Shown piece by piece: positions 10,331 to 20,195 of a stretch of 64,000 bases of DNA. The stretch is from Ilyobacter polytropus. Its GTDB lineage: Bacteria; Fusobacteriota; Fusobacteriia; Fusobacteriales; Fusobacteriaceae. Within the stretch, counting starts at the first letter, position 1; each line of letters starts with the position of its first letter. Where the stretch lies: NCBI GenBank assembly GCA_003246855.1, contig QKCP01000147.1:1-64000 (forward strand), given 5' to 3'. The translations under genes and the position numbers were made by a program. The notes beneath the pieces are model-generated. The model searched no databases and was not told the origin of the DNA. It was given only the letters and a program-made list of their open reading frames with translations.

Positions 10331-11605
10331 GTGAAGAAAATAGGCATTATGGCATATCTTTTTATTTGTGTGACAGCGTTCTCCTACGAAAGTTTTGAGG
10401 GTGATATAGAGGATACCTGGCTTTCAGTTTATTCAAACAACATTACCCTTGTTAGGGAAAAAAGGTACTTAAACATAGAAGGCGAAACAGAAAATTTAAT
10501 GCTAAAAGGGCTGCCTAAATATGTCGATATAGGAAGCCTAAACTTAAAAGGGGTGGACGTAAAGTCTGTAAACTACAATTCCAACCTACTAGACTCATAT
10601 AAACTTTTGGAAAACTACATAGGGAAAAAAATATTTCTAGATGACACTGCAGCAAGGGAAGAGGTAAAACTACTTTCGGTAGCACCTAAAATTATAGTAG
10701 AAACAGCTTCTGGGGAAATTTTAGTAGACCCAAAAAAAGAGATTTTCTTGCCTAAACTGGAGGCGGAGCCGCTTCTTTACCCTAGCCTTATTGTGAAAAC
10801 TGAAAAGATAGACAAAGCAACTGAATTGGAAACAAGCTATCTTACAAACGGGATCTACTGGCAGTTCAACTACAAGTTTGACCTGGAAAATAAAAATCTG
10901 GAAACATGGGTAGAGTTAAGGAATAATTCCGGAAAAAACTTTAAGGACACACATCTGAAGCTGATATCTGGCGATATGAACGGATCTTATCTGAGAGGCC
11001 AGGCTAAGGCCTATTTAATGGAAGCAGCTAGTCTCGGTGAATTTTCCCAGTGGAACGACTATATGGTATACGAATTTGATAAAGTTGTAACACTCATGGA
11101 CTCTAACGTGGAATATGTAAAATTGACACAAGATAGAGTCGATTACGAAAAATACTATGAGCACAGATTCAACAGCTTCAGCAAAAACCCAAGTATAAAT
11201 ATAAGGTTTAAAAATACTCTTGGAAGGGTATTGGCAAGAGGCAGAGTGAGTTTTTATGATGGGGTGGATTATCTTGGTGAAGGAAATCTTGATTATCTAA
11301 ATGAATCGGAGAAAGCGGATATAGGTATAGCCAGAAGCTTTGAAGTCAGAGTAGAGTCTAAAATAGATAGCAGCGTGATGTTATCTAAGAAGATATATAA
11401 AAAAGGGGTAGTTTACAATTTGAAAAACAATAGAGACGAAAAGGTAAAGCTAGAGCTTATATACGACAACCTGCCGGCTAGCTGGACTGAACTTCAATCT
11501 GAACAGCCGTACGAAAAGGTATCCGAGAGGAGTATTGTATTTAAAATAGACATGGCCCCTGGTGAAGAGAAGGCGTTTAGATTTTCATATATAGAAGAAA
11601 ATTAA
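10331..11605 (+). CDS. secreted DUF4139-like protein
   Basis: Signal peptide; WLSVYSNNITLVREKR... and C-terminal pattern typical of DUF4139 proteins. Confidence 0.6.
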   Translation: MKKIGIMAYLFICVTAFSYESFEGDIEDTWLSVYSNNITLVREKRYLNIEGETENLMLKGLPKYVDIGSLNLKGVDVKSVNYNSNLLDSYKLLENYIGKKIFLDDTAAREEVKLLSVAPKIIVETASGEILVDPKKEIFLPKLEAEPLLYPSLIVKTEKIDKATELETSYLTNGIYWQFNYKFDLENKNLETWVELRNNSGKNFKDTHLKLISGDMNGSYLRGQAKAYLMEAASLGEFSQWNDYMVYEFDKVVTLMDSNVEYVKLTQDRVDYEKYYEHRFNSFSKNPSINIRFKNTLGRVLARGRVSFYDGVDYLGEGNLDYLNESEKADIGIARSFEVRVESKIDSSVMLSKKIYKKGVVYNLKNNRDEKVKLELIYDNLPASWTELQSEQPYEKVSERSIVFKIDMAPGEEKAFRFSYIEEN

Positions 11606-11673
11606 CAAAAATTTATTAAACTATTTATTATTTTTTTTAGTCTAAAAGTTGATAAACTTTGAAAGGAAAAGAG

Positions 11674-12135
11674 ATGGAGTTCGAGGTTATTTTTGAGGAG
11701 TACTTTGATAGAATTTTTAATAAAATACTTGGAATGGTGAAAAACAAACAGGATGCAGAGGATATCTCGCAGGAGGTTTTTTTCAGCGTATACAAAAATA
11801 TGAAGAAATTTAGAAAGGAAAGTAATATATATACCTGGATTTACAGAATAGCTATAAACAAAGTATATGACTTTTATAGAAAGAAGAAAGTTAATTTTGA
11901 GTTGAACGAGGAAATCTTTCAGGTAGAGGATGACGTAAACTTAAATACTAAGATAATATTAGAGGACAAACTTAAGATCTTGGAGAACAGGGAGAAAAGG
12001 ATTATTCTTATGAAAGACATATACGGCTATAAATTCAGGGAAATAGCTAAGTTGATGGAAATGAAATTGTCTACGGTAAAATCATCTTATTATAAAGGTA
12101 TGAAAATGATGGGAGGAGAGGGTTATGACTTCTAA
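11674..12135 (+). CDS. ECF-type RNA polymerase sigma factor
   Basis: Region 2 (QDAEDISQEVFFSVYKN, YTWIYRIAINKVYDFYRKKK) and region 4 (REIAKLMEMKLSTVKSSYYKGMKMM). Confidence 0.9.
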   Translation: MEFEVIFEEYFDRIFNKILGMVKNKQDAEDISQEVFFSVYKNMKKFRKESNIYTWIYRIAINKVYDFYRKKKVNFELNEEIFQVEDDVNLNTKIILEDKLKILENREKRIILMKDIYGYKFREIAKLMEMKLSTVKSSYYKGMKMMGGEGYDF

Positions 12136-12421
12136 AGAAATAGTCAGGTTAAACCTCTATAAAAAAATGTTAGAAGAGGAAAAAAGAAAAAACAAAAGAC
12201 TGAAAGCCATGTTTTTGAGTGTTTTTGTAGTGGGGGTCTTCAGCTTACCGGTTTACGACAAATATAGCCAAGGCGGGTTAAACATTCCGGGCCAATTCAA
12301 CTCAGCGGCTAACTTAAGCAACAAAAGAATCAATTTGGAACAGCTTTTAGAAGAAGAAATTTTTATGGAAAAACAGGTTGATATGAGTCAAGAAGAACTT
12401 TTGAGTGAATTGAGTATATGA
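12125..12421 (+). CDS. small single-TM protein, putative anti-sigma factor
   Basis: Overlaps sigma gene; basic N-terminal segment then one TM (AMFLSVFVVGVFSLPV). Confidence 0.55.
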   Translation: MTSKEIVRLNLYKKMLEEEKRKNKRLKAMFLSVFVVGVFSLPVYDKYSQGGLNIPGQFNSAANLSNKRINLEQLLEEEIFMEKQVDMSQEELLSELSI

Positions 12422-12867
12422 GGAGGAAATTGATGATGAGATTTATGGTAGTTATCCTGGCATTAATTCTTGCAAGCTCGACTTTTGCGACAGTTGTCAG
12501 TGGGATAACCTCAAATGATTTGAGAGAGATCGGGGTTTCTGAAAATAGTATAAAGATGGCTAACGATATTGTGGAGTCAGCTATAAAGAAGTCTAAGGTA
12601 TTGAGCTTGGAGAAAAAAAGAAAAGAGCTAGAGGTTCAAAAACTTTTGATAGATAATCCTGAAAAAAATTGGGAGGGTATATCCTCACTTCTTGAAGAAA
12701 TAGGGAGTATAGAATCTGAGATGAAAAAGAATAAACTAAAAAGTCAGATAGAACTTAAAAAATATATAACTGACGAACAGTATAAAAATGCCAGAGAACT
12801 TGCGATTAAAAGGTATAAAGAGGATGCCAGTGTGAATATAAAAATAAAATCTAGCAATTCTCAATAG
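12418..12867 (+). CDS. Spy/CpxP/CnrX-like helical periplasmic protein
   Basis: Signal peptide, all-helical charged sequence, degenerate LTxxQ-like ITDEQYKNARELA. Confidence 0.5.
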   Translation: MRRKLMMRFMVVILALILASSTFATVVSGITSNDLREIGVSENSIKMANDIVESAIKKSKVLSLEKKRKELEVQKLLIDNPEKNWEGISSLLEEIGSIESEMKKNKLKSQIELKKYITDEQYKNARELAIKRYKEDASVNIKIKSSNSQ

Positions 12868-12881
12868 AAACATAAGAATTT

Positions 12882-12917
12882 AAAATCCCACCAGGTTTAA
12901 ACCTGGTGGGATTTTTA
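12882..12917. terminator. bidirectional intrinsic terminator
   Basis: AAATCCCACCAGGTTTAAACCTGGTGGGATTTTT perfect palindrome. Confidence 0.9.
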
Positions 12918-14180
12918 TTATATCAAGTCTTCTATATTTTTTGAAGGTTGGTTCTTGTATTTTATCACATTGCCTTCCCATGTCCTAAACATCACAAAAT
13001 CTTTTCCCCTAGAAACAAGATATTGTGGCATCAGAGGTGTTTTACCGAGACCGTTTGGCGCGTTGACTATATAAGTAGGTACTGCCATGCCAGAAGTGTA
13101 ACCTCTTAAATATTCCATTATGTCCAAACCGTCATCTACTGATGTGTTGAAGTGGGTAGTACCCTGAACATGCTTGGAATGGAATATATAGTACGGCCTA
13201 ACCCTTATTTTTAGCAGATCCTGATTCATAAGCCTCATTATATATTTATCGTTGTTTATTCCGTTTAAGAGTACAGCTTGATTGCCTAAAGGTATTCCAG
13301 CATTAGAAAGCTTTTCACATGCTGTCTTTGCTTCAGGAGTAATTTCTTTTGGATGATTAAAGTGGGTGTTCAGGTATATTGGGTGGTACTTTTTTAGCAT
13401 ATTCACGAGTTCATCCGTGATCCTTTGTGGCAAGGTAACAGGAGTCCTAGTACCTATTCTTATTATCTCCACATGTGGTATCTCTCGTAGCTGTTTTAAT
13501 ATCCACTCTAACCTTTGATCAGACAGCGCCAAAGAGTCTCCGCCTGTCAGGAGTATGTCCCTTACTTCAGGGTTGTTTTTTACGTACTCTATGGATTCAA
13601 GGATGTCTGTGTCACTCCTATAGCAATCGTTTTCCCCTATGTTTCTTCTCCTTTGACAGTGCCTGCAGTACATTGCACACTCGTTTGTAGTGTTTATGAT
13701 AAGCCTGTCTGGATATCTCCTAGTTATGCTGCCTGCAGGATTGGTAAGCTTTTCCCCCATAGGATCTGCTTCGCCGGTTTTTGCAGCTATTTCAGCGTAA
13801 GTCGGTACGGACAAAAGCCTTATGGGATCATATTTGTTATCTGGATCTATAAGGCAGGCATAGTAAGGCGAGATAGCCCACCTGTATATTTTTCCTACTT
13901 CATCAATCTGTTTTTTTTCTTCACCGCTCAGATTTAGTATCAAGCTGAGTGTGTCTGCATCAGATATTCTGTTTGAAAGCTGCCATTTATAGTTGTCCCA
14001 GTCATCCTCTGTGGCTTTAAAATATTTTAGTAATACATTTTTTGATTTTTTATATTGTTTTTGAATTTTTTCAGACATCCCTCTATCAATACTGTCTCTT
14101 ATATTTAAATAGTCATCGATTCTGGATTTTAGTTCATCAGCACGTCTTAGAGAAACTGTTCTGCTGTCTACTACTCCCAT
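12918..14180 (-). CDS. KamA-family radical SAM aminomutase, probably glutamate 2,3-aminomutase
   Basis: CAMYCRHCQRRR radical-SAM cluster; Lys-site Asp residues replaced (YYIFHSKHV, IVNAPNG). Confidence 0.85.
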   Translation of the reverse strand: MGVVDSRTVSLRRADELKSRIDDYLNIRDSIDRGMSEKIQKQYKKSKNVLLKYFKATEDDWDNYKWQLSNRISDADTLSLILNLSGEEKKQIDEVGKIYRWAISPYYACLIDPDNKYDPIRLLSVPTYAEIAAKTGEADPMGEKLTNPAGSITRRYPDRLIINTTNECAMYCRHCQRRRNIGENDCYRSDTDILESIEYVKNNPEVRDILLTGGDSLALSDQRLEWILKQLREIPHVEIIRIGTRTPVTLPQRITDELVNMLKKYHPIYLNTHFNHPKEITPEAKTACEKLSNAGIPLGNQAVLLNGINNDKYIMRLMNQDLLKIRVRPYYIFHSKHVQGTTHFNTSVDDGLDIMEYLRGYTSGMAVPTYIVNAPNGLGKTPLMPQYLVSRGKDFVMFRTWEGNVIKYKNQPSKNIEDLI

Positions 14181-14370
14181 ACTTTAATCCTCCTCTTATT
14201 TGTTAGATTTAACTTACAACCAAAAATGTCCCTATATATATTATACGCATCGCATCATATATTATATAAATATAACACAATTTTGTCAATTGTAATTCGT
14301 AATAAATATTTATCTGACAAAAAAATAGAAATATGTTTTTTAAAATATGATTATAGTAGAACAAAAATAA

Positions 14371-14394
14371 AAACCGCTTTTGAGCGGTTTTAAA
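14371..14394. terminator. intrinsic terminator
   Basis: AAACCGCT-tttg-AGCGGTTTT at end of the minus-strand lemA gene. Confidence 0.75.
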
Positions 14395-14947
14395 ATTTTA
14401 TTTCTATATCAGATTTCTCTTCGGTCATCACCTTGAAAAAATCTCTTTTCTTATAGTTTAGGGGCCCGGCTATTAATACATAAGGAATCTGCTCGATTCT
14501 TATGTTGAATATATTCACAGAATCGTTGTAGAACTCCCGCCTATCTGCTATACTATTTTCGAGTTGTGATACCCTCTCTTGCAGAAATATGAAGTTTTGA
14601 TTAGCTTTTAATTCTGGGTAATTTTCAGAAACTGCAAAAATAGATTTAAATGCTCCTTCCATCAGGCTATCTGCATTGGCTTTTTCCTCAGGGGTTTTAG
14701 CCTTATAAAAATAGCTTCTAGCTTCTGTTATTTTTGTGAGGAGCTTCTCTTCAAAATTCATGTATCCTTTGACAACGTCGACAAGTTTTTTTAGTTCGTC
14801 ATGCCTTTGCTTAAGCAGGACGTCGATGTTGCTGTAAGCTTTGTCGATATTGTGTTTTAGCCTGATTAGGCTATTGTAAATCGAGATGAAATAAACTGCT
14901 ACCGCCAAAATTATAATAATAGTGGCTGAAATAAATATGAGACCCAT
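14390..14947 (-). CDS. lemA: LemA family protein
   Basis: N-terminal TM, YNSLIRLKHNIDKAYSNIDVLLKQRHDELKKLVDVVKGY, ENYPELKANQNF. Confidence 0.9.
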   Translation of the reverse strand: MGLIFISATIIIILAVAVYFISIYNSLIRLKHNIDKAYSNIDVLLKQRHDELKKLVDVVKGYMNFEEKLLTKITEARSYFYKAKTPEEKANADSLMEGAFKSIFAVSENYPELKANQNFIFLQERVSQLENSIADRREFYNDSVNIFNIRIEQIPYVLIAGPLNYKKRDFFKVMTEEKSDIEIKF

Positions 14948-14958
14948 AAGTACCTCCT

Positions 14959-15753
14959 TTAGATTATGTTTTGTAGTTTAAGAAAAAGGGCTACGGAAGC
15001 AGCAATAAGTGATGCGGATAAAAATAAAGAAAAAAATATCTTAAATTTTGTCAATTTTAGAAGAGATTTTTCGCTTTTATTTGAAATAAGGAAGGTTTTC
15101 TCATCTTTTCCGCCGCTTATAACCAGATCTACCCCATCTTTTATAGAAGAAAAAGCTGAACCCAATACATAGAGGGCTTCACTTGGTTCTATGTAATACT
15201 CAAAAAATCTTCTGTCCCCTACCATATTCATGCCGGGATTCCGGCTTTTAATTCCTAAACTCGCTAAATCCAAATCTTTGGATGAAAAATTTTCCTCTAG
15301 ACGTTTGAAAAATTTTCTGTCCGTTCCCAGAGCCATGGCGTGGCTCTGATACATCTTTGATTTTACAGGAATCATTATTTCAGCTTTATCCGGCATAACA
15401 AGCGCCCTTCCTGTATCATCTTCCAGATGGAAGCTAATTCTCTTTTCGCCGGATGCTATTTGATCCCAGCTGTACTTCACTCCGTCCTTGGAATGTCTCT
15501 TTCTGTACTCCTCTACCCTGTACTTGTAGTAAACGCAGGCTTTTCTGGAAAAAGGTGAGAATATAAGCTGCTTCGGTACAGCAGTACCCTTTAACTCAAC
15601 TATTCCCATGGCAGCGGACCTTATTTTTGAAGTGGGAATATCTTTTATTAGCAGATAGTGTTTGAGCCACTTCATAAAAATATAAAAACTGTATACCCCG
15701 CCGGAAAACATTAGAACTAGGATAAAGTAAGAAAAATTGATGTTTTGAGCCAT
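14959..15753 (-). CDS. GIDE-domain membrane protein
   Basis: MGIVELKGTAVPKQLIFSPFSRKACVYYKYRVEEY...FHLEDDTGRALV resembles GIDE domain; adjacent to lemA. Confidence 0.7.
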   Translation of the reverse strand: MAQNINFSYFILVLMFSGGVYSFYIFMKWLKHYLLIKDIPTSKIRSAAMGIVELKGTAVPKQLIFSPFSRKACVYYKYRVEEYRKRHSKDGVKYSWDQIASGEKRISFHLEDDTGRALVMPDKAEIMIPVKSKMYQSHAMALGTDRKFFKRLEENFSSKDLDLASLGIKSRNPGMNMVGDRRFFEYYIEPSEALYVLGSAFSSIKDGVDLVISGGKDEKTFLISNKSEKSLLKLTKFKIFFSLFLSASLIAASVALFLKLQNII

Positions 15754-15864
15754 TGTAAATCCACCTCCATTTATAAATTCAAATTTATACTAAAAATCCT
15801 CTTTTAAAGATTTGAAGAAATATGGTATACTATTATGCAGTTTGAAATTGAGAGGGGAACAATT

Positions 15865-16722
15865 TTGGAAGGTATTATAAATATAGATAAACCAAAGGGG
15901 ATAAGTTCTTTTGACGTTATAAGGGAACTCAGGAAGATACTTAAAACCAGAAAAATAGGTCATACAGGGACCCTAGACCCACTTGCAACTGGGGTTTTGG
16001 TTATCTGTGTAGGCAAGGCCACCAAGCTTGCATCTGAGATAGAAGCTGGGGTTAAGGAGTACAGGGTGCAATTAGAGCTCGGCTACAGGACGGACACCTA
16101 CGATATAGAGGGTGAAATCTTGGAAAAACTGGATTGCTTTCAAGTGGATAGGAACAGGATACTAGAAAAACTAGAAAAGTTCAAGGGAAAAATAATGCAG
16201 GTACCTCCTATGTATTCGGCGCTTAAAGTAGATGGGAAGAAGCTATATGAGTTGGCTAGGCAGGGGATAGAGGTAGATAGAGAGGCAAGGAGCATCTATA
16301 TTGAAAAGCTCGTCCTAGAGAAAATAGAGGGTAGTGTGCTGACGCTTTTTTGCAGGGTTTCCAAAGGGACTTATATAAGGTCGCTTGTGGACGATTTAGG
16401 AAGGGAACTCGGTACTTTCGCCACTATGACATCGCTTAGGAGGGTTAGGGTAGGTGAATATGAGGAGGAACAGTCCCATACTTTAGAAGAGATTAAGGCA
16501 AGTTGTGAGCAAGGAAACATGAGCTTTTTAAAAAGTGTTGAGGAGAGTTTCTGTTACCAGAGAATGGATTTGGATGATGATAGGCAGATAAAGCTTTTTA
16601 AAAATGGCAATACAGTGGTAATAAATGGTGAGGATGGTAAACGCAGAGTTTATAGTGATGGAGTGTTTTTGGGATTGGCGGAATTAAAACAAAACCGTTT
16701 AAAAGGTTGGAAGTACTTTTAG
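15865..16722 (+). CDS. truB: tRNA pseudouridine(55) synthase
   Basis: INIDKPKGISSFDVI, GHTGTLDPLATGVL, PPMYSALKVDGKKLYELAR; TTG start with upstream GAGAGGGG. Confidence 0.95.
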   Translation: MEGIINIDKPKGISSFDVIRELRKILKTRKIGHTGTLDPLATGVLVICVGKATKLASEIEAGVKEYRVQLELGYRTDTYDIEGEILEKLDCFQVDRNRILEKLEKFKGKIMQVPPMYSALKVDGKKLYELARQGIEVDREARSIYIEKLVLEKIEGSVLTLFCRVSKGTYIRSLVDDLGRELGTFATMTSLRRVRVGEYEEEQSHTLEEIKASCEQGNMSFLKSVEESFCYQRMDLDDDRQIKLFKNGNTVVINGEDGKRRVYSDGVFLGLAELKQNRLKGWKYF

Positions 16723-16811
16723 GTATTTTCATGCGAATCCTAGTTTTGGTAAAACGATTTAAATAATCTAAAATTAGTTGAATAAAAAAATTTATTATAA
16801 AGGGGAAAAAC

Positions 16812-18623
16812 ATGCAAAAAATCAAGAATATAGCAATAATAGCCCATGTAGATCATGGGAAGACAACTTTAGTAGATGCTATGCTTAGGCAATCAGGGGT
16901 ATTCAGTGATCACGAAGCCATAAGCGAGAGGGTAATGGACAGTAACGATTTAGAGAAAGAAAGAGGAATCACAATATTCTCTAAAAATGCAGCCATTAGA
17001 TACAAAGATTATAAAATAAATATCGTGGATACACCTGGACATGCGGATTTTGGTGGTGAGGTTCAGAGGATACTGAAAATGGTGGACTCGGTTCTACTTC
17101 TAGTAGATGCTTTTGAGGGAGTAATGCCTCAGACTAAATACGTATTGAAGCAGGCTCTAGAGCACGGCTTGAGACCAATTGTTGTGGTTAATAAAATTGA
17201 TAGGCCAAATTCTACTCCAGAAGAGGTAGTGGACTCAGTATTCGACCTTTTTGTTGAATTAGGGGCAAATGATATGCAACTTGAATTTCCTGTGATCTAT
17301 GCTTCGGCTAAAAATGGGTTTGCAAAGAACAGTTTAGACGATGCTGACGAAAATATGCAGCCACTCTTCGAAACTATACTAGAGCATGTAGAAGATCCTG
17401 AGGGTGACGTAGATGCGCCTGTTCAGATGCTTGTTACGAACATAGCTCCAGACAATTATCTTGGAAAACTTGGTACAGGAAGAATACATAACGGGATATT
17501 AAACAAGAACCAAGAAGTAACCCTAATAAAAAGAGACGGAGGACTTTTAAACTATAAGGTTACGAGAATATTCGGGTATGAGGGTTTAAAAAGAGTGGAG
17601 ATGGAAAGAGCCGTTTGTGGAGATATAGTAACAATAGCCGGACTTGAAAAGATTGATATCGGTGAAACAGTTGCAGATAGGCAAAACCCTATGGCGCTTC
17701 CTATTATAGATATAGATGAGCCGACTCTAGCGATGAGATTTATGGTAAATGATTCTCCTTTTGTTGGAAGGGATGGTAAGTTTGTAACATCTAGAAATAT
17801 TTGGGATAGGTTACAAAAAGAGCTTGAGCACAATGTAAGTATGAAGGTGGAAGAGACAGAATCTGCAGATGCTTTTACTGTAAAAGGTAGAGGAGAGCTT
17901 CAGCTTTCTATACTTATTGAGAACATGAGAAGAGAAGGATTTGAGCTTCAGGTTGCAAAACCACAGGTTATATTAAAAGATATAGACGGCGTTAAATGTG
18001 AGCCGATAGAACTTGCCATAATAGACGTAGCAGATGAGTACGTTGGGGTAGTTATAGAAAAGCTCGGTCTTAGAAAAGGCGAAATGATAAACATGATACA
18101 GGGTACCGACGGATATACAAGAGTTGAATTTAAGGTACCTGCTAGAGGTCTGATAGGATTTAGAAACGAGTTTATGACAGAGACAAGAGGAACGGGTATA
18201 CTAAACCACTCGTTCTATGATTATGAAGCTTATAGAGGAGAAGTTCCTACAAGAACAAGAGGAGTTCTAATTTCAATTGATTCTGGGACAGCAACTGCGT
18301 ATTCACTAGGAAACCTTCAAGATAGGGGAGTACTTTTCGCTGCACCTGGACTAGAAGTGTATGAGGGTATGATAGTCGGTGAGCACTCTAGGGAGAACGA
18401 CCTTACGGTAAACGTAACTAGAGGGAAACAGCTTACAAATATGAGGGCTTCTGGGTCTGATGCGTCTGTCAAACTAGCTCCTCCAAGAGAGTTCACTTTG
18501 GAGCAAGCACTGGAGTATATAGCTGATGATGAGCTTGTAGAGGTAACTCCTGCGAGCATAAGAATGAGAAAGAAAATATTGCAAGAAGGTATGAGAAAAA
18601 GGTCTCAAAGAACTACTAAATAA
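16812..18623 (+). CDS. typA: translational GTPase TypA/BipA
   Basis: AHVDHGKTTLVDAML, DTPGHADFGGEVQR, C-terminal domain with TRGKQLTNMRASGSD. Confidence 0.97.
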   Translation: MQKIKNIAIIAHVDHGKTTLVDAMLRQSGVFSDHEAISERVMDSNDLEKERGITIFSKNAAIRYKDYKINIVDTPGHADFGGEVQRILKMVDSVLLLVDAFEGVMPQTKYVLKQALEHGLRPIVVVNKIDRPNSTPEEVVDSVFDLFVELGANDMQLEFPVIYASAKNGFAKNSLDDADENMQPLFETILEHVEDPEGDVDAPVQMLVTNIAPDNYLGKLGTGRIHNGILNKNQEVTLIKRDGGLLNYKVTRIFGYEGLKRVEMERAVCGDIVTIAGLEKIDIGETVADRQNPMALPIIDIDEPTLAMRFMVNDSPFVGRDGKFVTSRNIWDRLQKELEHNVSMKVEETESADAFTVKGRGELQLSILIENMRREGFELQVAKPQVILKDIDGVKCEPIELAIIDVADEYVGVVIEKLGLRKGEMINMIQGTDGYTRVEFKVPARGLIGFRNEFMTETRGTGILNHSFYDYEAYRGEVPTRTRGVLISIDSGTATAYSLGNLQDRGVLFAAPGLEVYEGMIVGEHSRENDLTVNVTRGKQLTNMRASGSDASVKLAPPREFTLEQALEYIADDELVEVTPASIRMRKKILQEGMRKRSQRTTK

Positions 18624-18630
18624 ATGATGT

Positions 18631-18664
18631 TTCAGGGGGCGTATATACGCCCCCTGAAAATTTT
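18631..18664 (+). terminator. intrinsic terminator
   Basis: TTCAGGGGGCGTATATACGCCCCCTGAA then AATTTTAT. Confidence 0.85.
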
Positions 18665-18718
18665 ATATGTCAAGTAAATTCAGGGTAATTCTTTTATATA
18701 TTAATATGAATTTTGTAA

Positions 18719-18756
18719 AAAAGAGCCAAAATTTTAATTTTAGGCTCTTTTTTATT
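18719..18756 (+). terminator. second hairpin/terminator downstream of typA
   Basis: AAAAAGAGCC ... GGCTCTTTTTT. Confidence 0.7.
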
Positions 18757-18836
18757 TTACAAAATCTTTGTTATTTTGAAAGGATTATAAAATATAAGAA
18801 AGTATATTATTAGTAACAAGCAAAGGGGTGAGGTAG

Positions 18837-20147
18837 ATGAGGAAAAAATACATATTAGATACCAACGTACTTATCCACGATCCAAATTCGATTTTTAATT
18901 TTGAGGACAACGAAGTCATACTTCCGATACACGTCATAGAAGAGGTGGACAAATTAAAGAGGAACCAGGGTGATGTAGGAAGTTCTGCTAGGGTTGTGTC
19001 TAGAAATATAGATAAGCTCAGGGAAAAATCCTGCTTATCCAGCGGAGTTGAGTTAGAAAACGGTGGATTTCTAAAAGTAGAAATAAAAGGTGATCTTAAA
19101 AAACTTCCAAACCTTTTGAGGAGTGACGTTGTAGACAACAGGATATTAGCAGTTGCCTTGACGATAAGGGATGAATTTCCAGAAGAGAGGGTAGTCCTTA
19201 TATCAAAAGATATAAATATGAGGATAAAAGCTGATGCCCTTGGGCTCGATGTGCAGGATTATGAAACCAATAAAATAGAGATTTCAGAGTTGTATGAAGG
19301 AAAAATTACGATTGAGACCTCAATTGAGGCGTATAATAGATATATAAAGTCAGGCAAAATGAAACCGGAAGAGTTAATGGAAAGCGAACCTCTTCCAAAT
19401 GAGTTTATTAACTTTAAGCAAGAAGCTAAAGAAGCTTTCGGTATGTACAACAAGTCAAGGAAAAGGATAGAGAGATTGAAGTATGGCGACATAAGTGCAT
19501 GGGGTATAAGGGCTAAAAATACTGAACAGAGCTTTGCTTTTGAAATGCTTATGGATCCAGATATAAAACTGGTGACCCTTGTTGGAAAAGCAGGGACCGG
19601 AAAGACGCTCATCGCCCTCGCAAGCGGTTTGGAGCAGGTTGTAGAGAGAAAAATCTATAAAAAACTTTATGTAGCAAGACCTATAATACCAATGGGGAAG
19701 GATATAGGTTATTTGCCCGGAAGTGAAAAAGATAAGTTGAAACCTTGGATGCAGCCGATATATGATAATTTTGATTTCATAACTGAAAGCAAGGAGGAAA
19801 AAGCGGGGGAAAAAGTAATATACGGTCTTGAGACCATGGGGCTGCTTAAGATAGAGGCGCTTACCTATATAAGGGGAAGATCCATACCGGGAGGATTCTT
19901 GATAATTGATGAGGCCCAGAACCTCACCCCGCATGAGGTTAAAACAATAGTTACGAGAGCTGCAGAAAACACAAAAATAGTTTTTACAGGCGACCCATAT
20001 CAGATAGACAATCCATATCTTGACTCAAACAGTAACGGACTCACATATCTTGCCGAAAGGATGAAAGGGGAGGAGATAGCAGGACATATAACCCTAATCA
20101 AGGGAGAAAGATCGCCTTTGGCGGAGATAGCAGCAAGATTACTATAG
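18837..20147 (+). CDS. PIN domain + PhoH-family ATPase
   Basis: N-terminal PIN (YILDTNVLIHDP), Walker A LVGKAGTGKTLIA, ARPIIPMGKDIGYLPG. Confidence 0.93.
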   Translation: MRKKYILDTNVLIHDPNSIFNFEDNEVILPIHVIEEVDKLKRNQGDVGSSARVVSRNIDKLREKSCLSSGVELENGGFLKVEIKGDLKKLPNLLRSDVVDNRILAVALTIRDEFPEERVVLISKDINMRIKADALGLDVQDYETNKIEISELYEGKITIETSIEAYNRYIKSGKMKPEELMESEPLPNEFINFKQEAKEAFGMYNKSRKRIERLKYGDISAWGIRAKNTEQSFAFEMLMDPDIKLVTLVGKAGTGKTLIALASGLEQVVERKIYKKLYVARPIIPMGKDIGYLPGSEKDKLKPWMQPIYDNFDFITESKEEKAGEKVIYGLETMGLLKIEALTYIRGRSIPGGFLIIDEAQNLTPHEVKTIVTRAAENTKIVFTGDPYQIDNPYLDSNSNGLTYLAERMKGEEIAGHITLIKGERSPLAEIAARLL

Positions 20148-20195
20148 TGTTTTTTCACTATATTAGTGTTTTTAGAGTGTATAGGAGGTTAATAT

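Noticed and set aside
12918-14180. Annotation as lysine 2,3-aminomutase
   Set aside because: Both Asp residues that define lysine specificity are replaced by Lys and Asn; glutamate 2,3-aminomutase fits better
20147-20185. ATAGTG-tttttt-CACTAT repeat after phoH
   Set aside because: Weak AT-rich stem; possible terminator but not strong enough to list
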